The notes beneath the pieces were generated by a model that worked only from the letters and a program-made list of their open reading frames with translations, did not search any database and had not been told where the DNA came from. From positions 1 through 22,043 of IMG/VR virus record IMGVR_UViG_3300042691_044806: a DNA stretch of 22,043 bases; one strand, given 5' to 3'. This DNA comes from a virus. The position numbers and the translations under genes were made by a program. Below, piece after piece: positions 1 to 7,255 of this stretch (position 1 is its first letter; every line of letters begins with the position of its first letter).

Positions 1-805
1 TTTTATTATCTAATGCAGAATTCCATTGTTTATATAATATCTGTGATACTTTATAACCTGCATAAATACCGCTACTAATAACTTCGTTGCTTTTTGACAA
101 TTGATTAGCTTCAATATCACGAACACTGCTTTCTGCATAATTTACCTCCTGCTCAGCATCTAAATTTGACATTTGGTTGACAACATTTTCAACAAATTTT
201 CTTTGAAAAAACTTTGCTATGTAATTTTGTTTTGCATTTTTGTATTTTTCTATTTCTTGCTGCGCAGTTGTTATCTGTTTTGATAAATCTTGTATTTTAG
301 CATTATTATTTGTTAATAGTCTGTTTTGTGTCAAATTAGTAATTGTGTTGTTTAGATTGTCAATATGCTTGTCAAAATCACTATAAGAATTGTCTTTATG
401 AAATAATATTTTTGTTGCCAGTGTATCTGCAATATAATTAGCTTGTTTTTCTGATTTGTTGTTTATAAACAATGTAATATCGTGGTCAATTTTTGCATTA
501 ACAGAATTTTCAAAATCAATTTTTGCTTTTTGAACTGTATTATCTGTGTTGAGTTGGCTACGAATATTGTTATCAAATTTTTCAGCCGTCATCCTATAAG
601 CCATTCTAATAATTGAGGTTATATCAGGCTTGTAATTGTTTATAATATCTTGTTTGGCAATAAATGTATTGTTTGCAATAAGTTTTGACATATCGTTGCC
701 AACTCCATTATATAATTTAGCAAACTCTTTTTTGATATATTTTATAATTGGTTGTTTTTTGTTATAGATTGACAATGCTATTTTATTTGCCTCTTGCTGA
801 TTCAT
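1..805 (-). CDS. Minor head protein, SPP1 gp7 / Mu F-like family (partial, C-terminus beyond left edge)
   Basis: The reading frame is open from the ATG at 805 to the left edge of the window, giving 268 residues without a stop. It begins MNQQEANKIALSIYNKK and has a long, lysine- and asparagine-rich helical middle. It ends with a segment typical of the SPP1 gp7/Mu F family: an IEANQLSKSNEVISSG stretch, then AGYKVSQILYKQWNSA. In that family this precedes the D-x-R-x-R...H motif, which would lie just outside the window. These proteins are a few copies per capsid, bound near the portal, and help head assembly or DNA ejection. The start lies 4 bases after the portal stop, the usual order terminase-portal-minor head. 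The family call rests on the C-terminal pattern and the position; without the missing end it is probable, not certain. Confidence 0.75.
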   Translation of the reverse strand, partial: MNQQEANKIALSIYNKKQPIIKYIKKEFAKLYNGVGNDMSKLIANNTFIAKQDIINNYKPDITSIIRMAYRMTAEKFDNNIRSQLNTDNTVQKAKIDFENSVNAKIDHDITLFINNKSEKQANYIADTLATKILFHKDNSYSDFDKHIDNLNNTITNLTQNRLLTNNNAKIQDLSKQITTAQQEIEKYKNAKQNYIAKFFQRKFVENVVNQMSNLDAEQEVNYAESSVRDIEANQLSKSNEVISSGIYAGYKVSQILYKQWNSALDNK

Positions 806-809
806 TTAT

Positions 810-2225
810 CTATAATAGATTATCTTGCGAGTTTTGTTGTTGCAATGAATTTGCATTAAAGAAAGCCTCCCCGCTGTCGTTGTCAAGTGGCGGTAATCCA
901 ATTTTTGCCCTAGCTTCGTTTCTTGTAATTACATTATTTTTAAATAAATTTATGCTAACATCAGCTTCCGCTTGTTTATATTCTTGTATCGAACTTAAAT
1001 CAACATCTAAAAAATAACCCTTATCTTCAACATCAAATACATTAAATAAAAAGCCACCTAGATGTTGTAAAATTTTATTTAACATTGGTAAAATCTGTTC
1101 TTTATACAACTGCATATTAGTTATATTTAACATATCACCAGATGTATTACTATCTTTTGAAGCTTCAATCATTTTTAACGGTATGCCAAGACCTAACATT
1201 AATTTTTTTTCAATATCATTTAACAACATTTCAAATTGATCGTATTCTAATTTATTCAATGGTGAAATATTAAAATCGGCATTTACATTTTCCATAGTTG
1301 TAATACTTCCAGAATTTGATGTTGAATTTATTATCCTTGACAATTCTACTTTAGAATCATTAATAGCTTTTTCATTCAATATAATGTCGCCATTATTTCC
1401 ATTTTTATGATTGACTGTCAAAACACTATTATTTATTGCTTTTGATGAAATATAAAACAAAGCATTTTGCACATTTTCATAAGTAGTAATATTATGAATA
1501 TTTTGCGAGATTTTAGATTTTCTATATTGATTATCTAAATATCTATTTTGTATATCTTGAAAAACAAATAATTTATAGCACGGCAATGGTGTTATACCAT
1601 CTTTTTTATATAATTTATCATATTGCATACAAGATTCATAATATTGCTCTACGGGATTATATTTAAAATTAAGTTGTGTTGTATCTGTATTTGTATTTCT
1701 TGTATCATAATTTCTTGTTGCATAATTTGTAATAACATATTCTGTTACAAATGAATTATTGTTTTTAAAATCTTTTGGTGCAATATTTGTTGATTCTATA
1801 ACTTCTAAAATTTCCGAAACTTCATCATATAATATATAATATTCTCCATTTACCATATATTCAAACAATAGCTTTTTGATAAAATCTATTTCTGTTTTAT
1901 CATATAAACCGTTTGGATTGTTTAGTAAATCAACGACTGGATGCTTTGTTATAACATTTATTTCGTTGCCAACCCTTTGTTTTAAAACAATGTCTACATT
2001 TGATGTATGATTTAAAATAATATCAAATGCTTTTGAGACTATTGCATGGTTTTTTGCTATATTATATCTTGTTTCTTTTACTAAAATCTTTTGATTTATT
2101 AGAAAATTATCAGTATGTTTTATACCAAAAAGATTATTAAATAGGTTTGTATAGCTTCTTGTTTGTTGAGGTGAATCAGGTGTTCCGCCCCAACTTTTTT
2201 TAATAAAATTTGCTATGCCAAACAT
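810..2225 (-). CDS. Phage portal protein, HK97-type
   Basis: At 471 residues this has the usual length for an HK97-type portal. It forms the ring at the unique capsid vertex through which DNA enters and leaves and to which terminase docks. Visible marks are the basic, Trp-containing N-terminus, VVDLLNNPNG around residue 97-106 followed by a YMVNGEYYILYDE strand segment, and an acidic Gln/Asn-rich C-terminal tail with RNEARAKIGLPPLD, a very typical portal ending. The ATG used is at 2225; the ATG three codons' width further upstream is in another frame. The gene follows a 59-base gap containing a perfect hairpin and is followed 4 bases later by the minor head gene. It lies about 5 kb downstream of terminase, farther than usual, because clamp and methyltransferase genes sit between. 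Confidence 0.88.
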   Translation of the reverse strand: MFGIANFIKKSWGGTPDSPQQTRSYTNLFNNLFGIKHTDNFLINQKILVKETRYNIAKNHAIVSKAFDIILNHTSNVDIVLKQRVGNEINVITKHPVVDLLNNPNGLYDKTEIDFIKKLLFEYMVNGEYYILYDEVSEILEVIESTNIAPKDFKNNNSFVTEYVITNYATRNYDTRNTNTDTTQLNFKYNPVEQYYESCMQYDKLYKKDGITPLPCYKLFVFQDIQNRYLDNQYRKSKISQNIHNITTYENVQNALFYISSKAINNSVLTVNHKNGNNGDIILNEKAINDSKVELSRIINSTSNSGSITTMENVNADFNISPLNKLEYDQFEMLLNDIEKKLMLGLGIPLKMIEASKDSNTSGDMLNITNMQLYKEQILPMLNKILQHLGGFLFNVFDVEDKGYFLDVDLSSIQEYKQAEADVSINLFKNNVITRNEARAKIGLPPLDNDSGEAFFNANSLQQQNSQDNLL

Positions 2226-2235
2226 TCATTTTAAG

Positions 2236-2256
2236 TTTATCTATATAATAGATAAA
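2236..2256. repeat. Perfect 9-bp inverted repeat in the portal gene leader
   Basis: TTTATCTAT and ATAGATAAA are exact reverse complements separated by ATA, lying 11 to 31 bases before the portal start. A shorter relative (ATCTAT-A-ATAGAT, around 808-820) precedes the minor head gene. The hairpin could affect translation or RNA processing in the leftward transcript, or be a protein-binding site. No T-run follows, so it is not a standard terminator. Confidence 0.55.
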
Positions 2257-2284
2257 TGTTATTTTATAATAATCAATTATGATT

Positions 2285-2698
2285 TTAAATTATATTACAC
2301 AATTTTTTAACTCTTTTCATATATTCGTTTGCTTTTGTTTCTGTATAAAAATAACAAGAAAAGCTATAAGATAAATCACCTATTTTAACACAATATTTTT
2401 CTCCGCATTCTCGATTAACATTTTCAAGCACCACATACAAAAAAACAGTGCCAAATGAACGACGATTTTCATTATCTTTTATATGAGTAAATACAGTGCC
2501 AGTTGTATCAATTTTGTGCATACTATCAAAATTTGATAAATAACTTTCTTCGTCTATACATAGATGTAAATCTAAAATTTGCTTATCTGTTAGCATATTA
2601 TGTAAATGCTTAGCAAGTTGCCTTAATTTTTTTATTTCGCTTAGCAGTTCTTGTTTTTCAAGAAAAGCAATCTTTATTTTGTTTATAAATTTTATCAT
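2285..2698 (-). CDS. Hypothetical protein, 137 aa
   Basis: Not recognised. The first 40 residues (IKFINKIKIAFLEKQELLSE...) are basic and likely form an amphipathic or coiled helix; the rest looks like a small alpha/beta domain with aromatic-rich strands such as SFGTVFLYVVLENV and YSFSCYFYTETKA. There is no signal peptide or membrane segment. It is the last of three small genes between the clamp and the portal, starting two bases after the stop of the gene at 2701 through an ATTTAAAATAATTATG junction. Its place in the clamp operon gives no clear role. Confidence 0.7.
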   Translation of the reverse strand: MIKFINKIKIAFLEKQELLSEIKKLRQLAKHLHNMLTDKQILDLHLCIDEESYLSNFDSMHKIDTTGTVFTHIKDNENRRSFGTVFLYVVLENVNRECGEKYCVKIGDLSYSFSCYFYTETKANEYMKRVKKLCNII

Positions 2699-2700
2699 AA

Positions 2701-3054
2701 TTATTTTAAATTGTTTATATCAAAGTTGTATTCTTTTTTGCAATATTGTATTAGCTCATCATCACTCAAGAAATCGTCCCACGGAACACTGTTTGCGATA
2801 TATTCATATAATTTAAATAATGTCAACATTTCTTTTTTATCGCAAAAATGATCTAAAAGATTAATCATATTATGAACACAATCACCTGTAAATCGCAAAT
2901 GAAATGTAATATATGGTTTATTTATATCTATGTTTTCTGTTTGCTCTTGCCAAACTTTTACTTTAAAACTACATCCATCATAATAATATTTTAACAAAAA
3001 ACAATATTCATTTATTGCTATTGTTCTTTCTTGCATTAATGTTTCTGTTATCAT
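2701..3054 (-). CDS. Hypothetical protein, 117 aa
   Basis: Not recognised. The sequence has alternating strand-like segments (FLLKYYYDGCSFKVKVW, YITFHLRFTG) followed by a helical, acidic C-terminal half (NMINLLDHFCDKKEMLTLFKLYEYI). It is probably cytoplasmic, with no signal or membrane span. It starts 2 bases after the upstream gene and ends in NNLK followed by TAA, which also builds the start context of the next gene. Co-transcribed with the clamp-like gene; function unknown. Confidence 0.7.
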   Translation of the reverse strand: MITETLMQERTIAINEYCFLLKYYYDGCSFKVKVWQEQTENIDINKPYITFHLRFTGDCVHNMINLLDHFCDKKEMLTLFKLYEYIANSVPWDDFLSDDELIQYCKKEYNFDINNLK

Positions 3055-3056
3055 AA

Positions 3057-3305
3057 TTATTTTAAATTATTTTTAATATTATCAATCTTTTGCATAACTT
3101 CCGTTATATCATATAAACTTTTACCAGTCGTGCCATCTTGACATAATCTAACAAAATCAAAGGCAGTTTTATTCAAGCCTCGTAATATTTTCTTATTATG
3201 CTTTAAATTGCACATCTCAACATTATATGTCCCCCTTGTTATGTTGCCCCAGACTAAACTTAATTTTAGTAATATACGGTATGTTTTTTTATCTTGTTCG
3301 TTCAT
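3057..3305 (-). CDS. Hypothetical protein, 82 aa
   Basis: Small basic protein, not recognised. Residues 1-30 are helical and lysine-rich, with a WGNITRGTYNVEMC stretch in the middle and a helical end (LYDITEVMQKIDNIKNNLK). There is no Cys motif convincing enough for a zinc site. It follows the clamp-like gene after a hairpin-containing gap of 58 bases and leads with a 2-base gap into the next gene. Function unknown. Confidence 0.65.
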   Translation of the reverse strand: MNEQDKKTYRILLKLSLVWGNITRGTYNVEMCNLKHNKKILRGLNKTAFDFVRLCQDGTTGKSLYDITEVMQKIDNIKNNLK

Positions 3306-3326
3306 AATTATTGCAAATTAAATTAA

Positions 3327-3360
3327 AATGTCCTAGAATTAAAAATAATCCTAGGACATT
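3327..3360 (-). terminator. 10-bp perfect inverted repeat after the clamp-like gene (possible terminator or attenuator)
   Basis: AATGTCCTAG and CTAGGACATT are exact complements with a 14-base A+T loop, beginning 4 bases after the stop of the DnaN-like gene. On the minus strand the stem is followed by an interrupted T-rich stretch (TTTAATTTAATTT), not a clean U-run, so termination may be partial. Three same-strand genes follow at once, so the hairpin could reduce or process readthrough between clamp and downstream structural genes. Confidence 0.5.
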
Positions 3361-3363
3361 GTC

Positions 3364-3981
3364 TTATTTACTCATAGGCATAATTACATATACAACATCT
3401 ATATTAAATAATATATGTGATGATTTAATAGAAACTGGTGCCATTGATAATGCCCCTGATGGTGTATTTAGTAAAAACTCAACCGAGTTGCATTTTTCAA
3501 ATATTTTGCTACAATTTGCAAGATAATTTGCATTCAATAAAACATTGTTTGGTAAAGTATCATATTTATGCAAAGGAATTACTCTTGTGTAATTAGGAAA
3601 TGTGTCTGCATCCATCAAATTATAAATAGCTTTGTTGCCATTCAATTCAAAAGTAATTGTTATACCTGCAATTTCTATATTAACAACTTGCAAAACCATT
3701 TTTTTTTGCAAGTTATTTTTCAAGAAAGCAATCAAATGATTAACATCAATTCTGTTCAACAAAAACTTTACATCGTTATTATTTTCTAAATTATAATAAT
3801 CAGTGTTAGTGATTGTGTTCAAAACTAATCTATTGCCATCTGTTGCAATAATTTTTGCCTCTCGATTATTAAAATCAAAAAACATAGATTGCAAATTGCT
3901 TCGTTCTCCTTGTTTTGACATAGCATAAGAAGTAGATTTAACGGTGTCAAATAAGACAGCATGTTCTATAATTAGCTTCAT
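3364..3981 (-). CDS. DNA polymerase III beta sliding clamp-like protein, shortened (205 aa)
   Basis: Clear relative of bacterial DnaN, the ring that holds polymerase and other enzymes on DNA. Marks in order are ATDGNRL (residues 46-52, usual ATDGHRL), FPNYTRVIP (128-136, usual FPDYRRVLP) and the C-terminal VYVIMPMSK (197-205, usual YVVMPMRL). DnaN is normally about 366 residues in three domains. Here there is a complete domain 2, no domain 1, and only about 69 residues where domain 3 normally has about 120. In the E. coli clamp these three motifs line the peptide-binding pocket (G174, H175, R176, L177, P242, R246, V247, M362, P363, M364), and most are kept. The start is the ATG at 3981: the longer frame needs a TTG and would overlap the -10 box, while this ATG has the TAATCT-N8 context. 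It has its own strong promoter. How it could form a closed ring is unclear. Confidence 0.85.
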   Translation of the reverse strand: MKLIIEHAVLFDTVKSTSYAMSKQGERSNLQSMFFDFNNREAKIIATDGNRLVLNTITNTDYYNLENNNDVKFLLNRIDVNHLIAFLKNNLQKKMVLQVVNIEIAGITITFELNGNKAIYNLMDADTFPNYTRVIPLHKYDTLPNNVLLNANYLANCSKIFEKCNSVEFLLNTPSGALSMAPVSIKSSHILFNIDVVYVIMPMSK

Positions 3982-4024
3982 AGTAAAAAAGATTAAATTA
4001 ATGCAAAATGAATTGCTTATATTA

Positions 4025-4052
4025 AATATAACAACCAAATTTTAATTGTCAA
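4025..4052 (-). promoter_or_regulatory. sigma70-type promoter for the clamp-like gene
   Basis: On the minus strand TTGACA (4047-4052) and TATATT (4025-4030) are 16 bases apart, with TG one base before the -10 (extended -10). The upstream flank makes ATAGTTGTTGACAATTAAAA, shared almost exactly with the promoters at 15734-15761 and 21140-21168. The start codon at 3981 is about 44 bases downstream of the -10. Confidence 0.8.
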
Positions 4053-4059
4053 CAACTAT

Positions 4060-4107
4060 TTTAATTGTAGTTAATCTTTTTATCGGTGGGGGTTTAATTG
4101 TAGTTAA
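4060..4107. repeat. Two 15-bp direct repeats upstream of the clamp promoter
   Basis: TTTAATTGTAGTTAA occurs at 4060-4074 and again at 4093-4107, 33 bases apart, close to three helical turns. On the minus strand the repeats read TTAACTACAATTAAA and share ACAATTAAA with the -35 region itself. They sit just upstream of the -35 and may be operator or activator sites. A G-rich stretch (GGTGGGGG) lies between them. Confidence 0.5.
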
Positions 4108-4109
4108 AA

Positions 4110-4334
4110 TTATGATTTTTTAACAATTCCATATATTGACAATCCAAGCCACATAACTTCACTAACAATAGCACCTTTGTTAAAAAAGCCAAATGCTGAT
4201 ATCAAAAACAAAACCGAAGTGCATAATGTTAGCATAGCATACTGTTTTGTATTGATTTTTGCTGAATGCAATAAGTAGTTGGCAATAAAACAGATTATGG
4301 AAGCAAATAATGATAAAAGCTCGTAGATATTCAT
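4110..4334 (-). CDS. Small membrane protein, 74 aa
   Basis: Not recognised by family. Three hydrophobic stretches are visible: residues about 5-22 (ELLSLFASIICFIANYLL), about 32-50 (YAMLTLCTSVLFLISAFGFF) and about 54-70 (AIVSEVMWLGLSIYGIV), so two to three membrane spans with a basic C-terminus (KKS). It starts 3 bases after the methyltransferase stop and is the last gene before the clamp promoter. Similar small proteins in phages include holins and exclusion proteins, but nothing here points to either. Confidence 0.7.
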   Translation of the reverse strand: MNIYELLSLFASIICFIANYLLHSAKINTKQYAMLTLCTSVLFLISAFGFFNKGAIVSEVMWLGLSIYGIVKKS

Positions 4335-4337
4335 ATA

Positions 4338-5384
4338 CTATTTTTTAAAATATTGTAAATATATTTGATGTGATATTTGCGCTATCATCACAGGCGGAAC
4401 TGACATACCAATTAAATATCCTGCATTTAAATTGCCAAAATTATAATCTAACGGATATGAGCCAGCTAATAAAAATTCTCTATTAGTTAAATGTCTAGGG
4501 TAATCATATAAAACATGTTGAACACTACTATGTGCTGTTAAGGTTGGCAATATTCCTGATTGCTTAATAAGGCAATGGCTAAAATAATTGTTTTTATTTT
4601 CTACTCGCATACAAATATCAGCCAAAGATTTATCACTAGGAATTTTTTTATTCCATAACAATAATTGTTTTGGCTCTAATTTACCTGTTATAATTTTATT
4701 ATCAAAAATTTCTTTAAATAAAATAGGTTTTTCATTAAAACTCAACTTTAACTCTGGCAACTGCAAATCTTTTCTTTTTGCAATAAAAAACACCCTCTCC
4801 CTCCTTTGCGGAACCCCCATTGTCGCAGCATTTAATAAAAATAATTGCACTTCATAGCCAGCATCTATAAAAGCATCTTTTATTTTTTTACAATAGATTT
4901 TTGCATTGCCAACCAACATTCCTTTTACATTTTCTGCAATTACTATTTTTGGTTGCAATCTTTTAGCTAATGCAATATATTCAAAAAATAAATCATCTAA
5001 TGATTGTTTTGCTTGCCCTTCTTTAAATGTTTTTTCAACACCCCAGCCTTCTTCTCTTTTACCTGCCATAGAAAATACACTACACGGCGGGCTTCCGTCT
5101 AAAATATCTAATTCAAAAAGTTCTTGCGGTAAATCATTTCTTATTCTAAAATCTCTTATGTCTTCGTTGTAAAGATATTTTGGGTTATGATTTAATTTAT
5201 AAATTGGTGCAATTTGTTTATCTATCTCAACACCACCTAAATGATTAAATCCTGCCAATTTATAGCCCATTGTTGAGCCACCTCCGCAAATAAAAGTGCC
5301 AAATACTTTTAAATTATGTTTTTCAATATTTTTTGCAGGATAACTATCTTTTAAATGCCAATTGTAGGGAAATTTATGATCCAT
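4338..5384 (-). CDS. DNA (cytosine-5) methyltransferase
   Basis: Transfers a methyl group from S-adenosylmethionine to carbon 5 of cytosine in a specific DNA sequence. Motifs in family order: motif I FGTFICGGGSTMGYKLAGF (28-46, a GGG variant of the usual FxGxGG), motif IV GSPPCS with the catalytic Cys at 101, motif VI ENV (151-153) and motif VIII QRRERVFFIA (193-202). Then comes a short target-recognition region of about 100 residues, motif IX-like RHLTNREFLLAGSYP and motif X-like GMSVPP near the end. At 348 residues it is a normal, apparently complete enzyme. It overlaps the ParB-like gene upstream by 11 bases, so the two are coupled. No matching restriction enzyme is seen, so protection of phage DNA from host restriction is the likely role. 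Confidence 0.95.
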   Translation of the reverse strand: MDHKFPYNWHLKDSYPAKNIEKHNLKVFGTFICGGGSTMGYKLAGFNHLGGVEIDKQIAPIYKLNHNPKYLYNEDIRDFRIRNDLPQELFELDILDGSPPCSVFSMAGKREEGWGVEKTFKEGQAKQSLDDLFFEYIALAKRLQPKIVIAENVKGMLVGNAKIYCKKIKDAFIDAGYEVQLFLLNAATMGVPQRRERVFFIAKRKDLQLPELKLSFNEKPILFKEIFDNKIITGKLEPKQLLLWNKKIPSDKSLADICMRVENKNNYFSHCLIKQSGILPTLTAHSSVQHVLYDYPRHLTNREFLLAGSYPLDYNFGNLNAGYLIGMSVPPVMIAQISHQIYLQYFKK

Positions 5385-6051
5385 AATTTTCTAATAATTC
5401 AAGTAATAAAACTTCGTTTGTTGAAAAATTGTTGTCTGCTTTTATTTTATTCATTCTGCTATTGACACTTTCATACATTAAAGCATCAAATTTAAAAATA
5501 ATTTTGCATTCACTGGTGTCAATATTATCAATATTAATCTCTTCGTTTGTATTTTTTAATTCTGTTTGTTCCCCACTATTATCAATCAATTCAACATCAT
5601 TCAAAACATTGTTTAGTTTTTCAATCTTGCCAACCTCCAATGCTTTAAATTCGTAAGTTTCAAATTCTGCCAACTCAACTTCATCTACTGCAATCAATTC
5701 AACATTTTTTTGATATTGCAAAGCATTAAACCCAGTCTCTTGTTGTATTGCATTATTTTTCAATCCGTAGGCAATCCTGCTGGCATCCGTGCGGAAGTCT
5801 TTTTTAACAAATGGAATTTGTGTAGCACCTAGCATTTTCATAGCTTCAACTCTACCATTCCCACAAATAACAACTGGGTCAGCATTTTTTACCGTGCCAA
5901 TTGTTATAGGTTCGTTAAAACCCTCGGTTTCAATAATCCGTGCTAATTTTTCTAAATCAGGCTCAGTATGTATTTTTGCATTATGTTTGTCTAATACAAG
6001 CTCATCTATATTGATAAACTCTGTTAATTGTGCTGGGAAGTTTATTGACAT
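5374..6051 (-). CDS. ParB-like N-terminal domain protein
   Basis: Residues about 8-95 match the ParB/Srx N-terminal fold found in many phage genes: FINIDELVLDKHNAKIH, DLEKLARIIETEGFNEPI, then the signature CGNGRVEAMKMLG (63-75), equivalent to the G-x-x-R nucleotide-binding loop, and a VKKDFRTDASRIAYGLKNN segment. The remaining residues are acidic and lack a clear ParB helix-turn-helix, so this is not a partition protein. Such proteins are typically found directly next to phage DNA methyltransferases, as here, where its 3' end overlaps the cytosine methyltransferase start by 11 bases. Proposed roles are DNA binding or CTP/ATP-dependent nuclease activity; which applies cannot be read from the sequence. 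Confidence 0.88.
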   Translation of the reverse strand: MSINFPAQLTEFINIDELVLDKHNAKIHTEPDLEKLARIIETEGFNEPITIGTVKNADPVVICGNGRVEAMKMLGATQIPFVKKDFRTDASRIAYGLKNNAIQQETGFNALQYQKNVELIAVDEVELAEFETYEFKALEVGKIEKLNNVLNDVELIDNSGEQTELKNTNEEINIDNIDTSECKIIFKFDALMYESVNSRMNKIKADNNFSTNEVLLLELLENYGS

Positions 6052-6055
6052 ATAT

Positions 6056-6850
6056 TTATAAATTATTATTTAATTTTTCAAAAGCTAATCTACTATTTTC
6101 ATTCTGTTTGGCAGTTAAATATGGATTGTATTTATATTCATCAACACTACAATCGTGAAATTTATGCAAAATCTCTCTAAAATATGCTAAGCCTTTGGCA
6201 GTGATATATATGCCATATGCAATATTATCATTCAATATTGTTTTTGTTGTAAATAAACCATTATCGATATATTTTTGATATGAATTGTATTTACCGTTGT
6301 TATTGTATATATATTTTAATTTGCATAATCTATCAATAGCTTTGTTTGGTTTTAAATGCAACATTTTCATTGCATCTTGCAAACTAAAATTGCCTTCAAT
6401 ATTATGCAATTGATTATATTTTTCAATCTGTGGGGCTTGTTTTTCTAATAACTCTTCGGCAACAACAAGGGCTTTTAAGGCTTCAATATATGTTGTTGGC
6501 AGTTGTGGTTGTTGAATTGCATTGTATGAACCAGTCTTGCGAATTTGTGGCAATACATCTTTACAAACCCAGTCTTGAAATGCTTTTGCTTTTGGCATAG
6601 TTGACTTCATTATCAATCTGTATAGATTTGCTTCGTTAAGAAATGTTGTCTTTTGTTGTCTACCAATTGTATCTATGATATAGCCCGCAGTTAATCCATC
6701 TTGGTCGCAATTATCTTGTATTGCTTTTGTATGGTTTTTATATTCTAAAATATTACAAATATCAATTGAACAGAAATAAGCCTCGTTGTTTATATTTTCA
6801 ATTCGTATTTTTTTGTTGTTAAATTCAAAAATTTTTAAGTTGTTTTGCAT
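6056..6850 (-). CDS. Phage antirepressor, Bro-N plus KilA-C/ANT domains
   Basis: Two recognisable domains. Residues about 1-108 form a Bro-N domain (KIFEFNNKKIRIENI, AYFCSIDICNILEYKNH, TTFLNEANLYRLIMKSTMP, FQDWVCKDVLPQIRKTGSY), the last phrase being a hallmark. Residues about 140-255 form the ANT/KilA-C domain (EGNFSLQDAMKMLHLKPNKAIDRL, then YITAKGLAYFREIL). Related proteins (P1/P22/N15 types) bind DNA or repressor and switch lysogeny off. Length of 264 is normal and both domains appear whole. It lies between an unknown gene and the ParB-like gene in the leftward operon, not next to a repressor; no repressor gene is present in this window. Confidence 0.94.
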   Translation of the reverse strand: MQNNLKIFEFNNKKIRIENINNEAYFCSIDICNILEYKNHTKAIQDNCDQDGLTAGYIIDTIGRQQKTTFLNEANLYRLIMKSTMPKAKAFQDWVCKDVLPQIRKTGSYNAIQQPQLPTTYIEALKALVVAEELLEKQAPQIEKYNQLHNIEGNFSLQDAMKMLHLKPNKAIDRLCKLKYIYNNNGKYNSYQKYIDNGLFTTKTILNDNIAYGIYITAKGLAYFREILHKFHDCSVDEYKYNPYLTAKQNENSRLAFEKLNNNL

Positions 6851-6854
6851 TGTT

Positions 6855-7196
6855 TTATTTATTAATTTGGTTTAAAAAGTTGATAACATTATTTTCGTTT
6901 GGCTCTTGTAATATGTTAATAAAACTGTTATACATCTCGGCTGTAATTGTTTTTCTATCAATAACATATTGTTTGTATTTTAGATATTGACTATCATTTA
7001 ATAATTTTTCTTTAATTGGCAACAGATTATCAATTATTTGTTTGTATTCTAAATTATCATTAGAAAATGTAATATCATTTTTATAAATATCACAATCAAA
7101 CAGAAAATTTATAAAATAAATAAAAGGCGATAATTCGTTAAAAGATACACTACAAGCATTATAATCGTCAATACTGTTTTTACAAGGTTTAACCAT
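6855..7196 (-). CDS. Hypothetical protein, 113 aa
   Basis: Not recognised. Largely alpha-helical, acidic and asparagine-rich, with a central SPFIYFINFLFDCDIYK segment that is hydrophobic but interrupted by acidic residues, so more likely a buried helix than a membrane span. It is the first gene after terminase and has a likely promoter of its own (7225-7253) just inside the terminase-gene boundary. The antirepressor starts 4 bases downstream, suggesting joint expression. Confidence 0.7.
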   Translation of the reverse strand: MVKPCKNSIDDYNACSVSFNELSPFIYFINFLFDCDIYKNDITFSNDNLEYKQIIDNLLPIKEKLLNDSQYLKYKQYVIDRKTITAEMYNSFINILQEPNENNVINFLNQINK

Positions 7197-7224
7197 AATA
7201 TTTTTTATTTGTTAATTACAATCA

Positions 7225-7253
7225 AACATAAAACATACTATTTTAATAGTCAA
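7225..7253 (-). promoter_or_regulatory. Probable sigma70-type promoter upstream of the 113-aa gene and antirepressor
   Basis: Minus strand TTGACT (7248-7253) and TATGTT (7225-7230) with the optimal 17-base spacing, immediately after the terminase stop. ATTAAAATAGT follows the -35, resembling the ATTAAAA that follows TTGACA in the stronger phage promoters. This would allow the antirepressor and methylation genes to be expressed apart from terminase. Confidence 0.55.
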
Positions 7254-7255
7254 CA

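Noticed and set aside
748-1017. Open frame on the plus strand opposite the portal gene
   Set aside because: Lies inside the antisense of a clear portal gene, with no promoter or start context; a shadow frame.
3982-4038. Longer N-terminus for the clamp-like protein
   Set aside because: Would need a TTG start, runs through the -10 region of the promoter, and adds residues not aligned to DnaN; the ATG at 3981 has the conserved TAATCT-N8 context.
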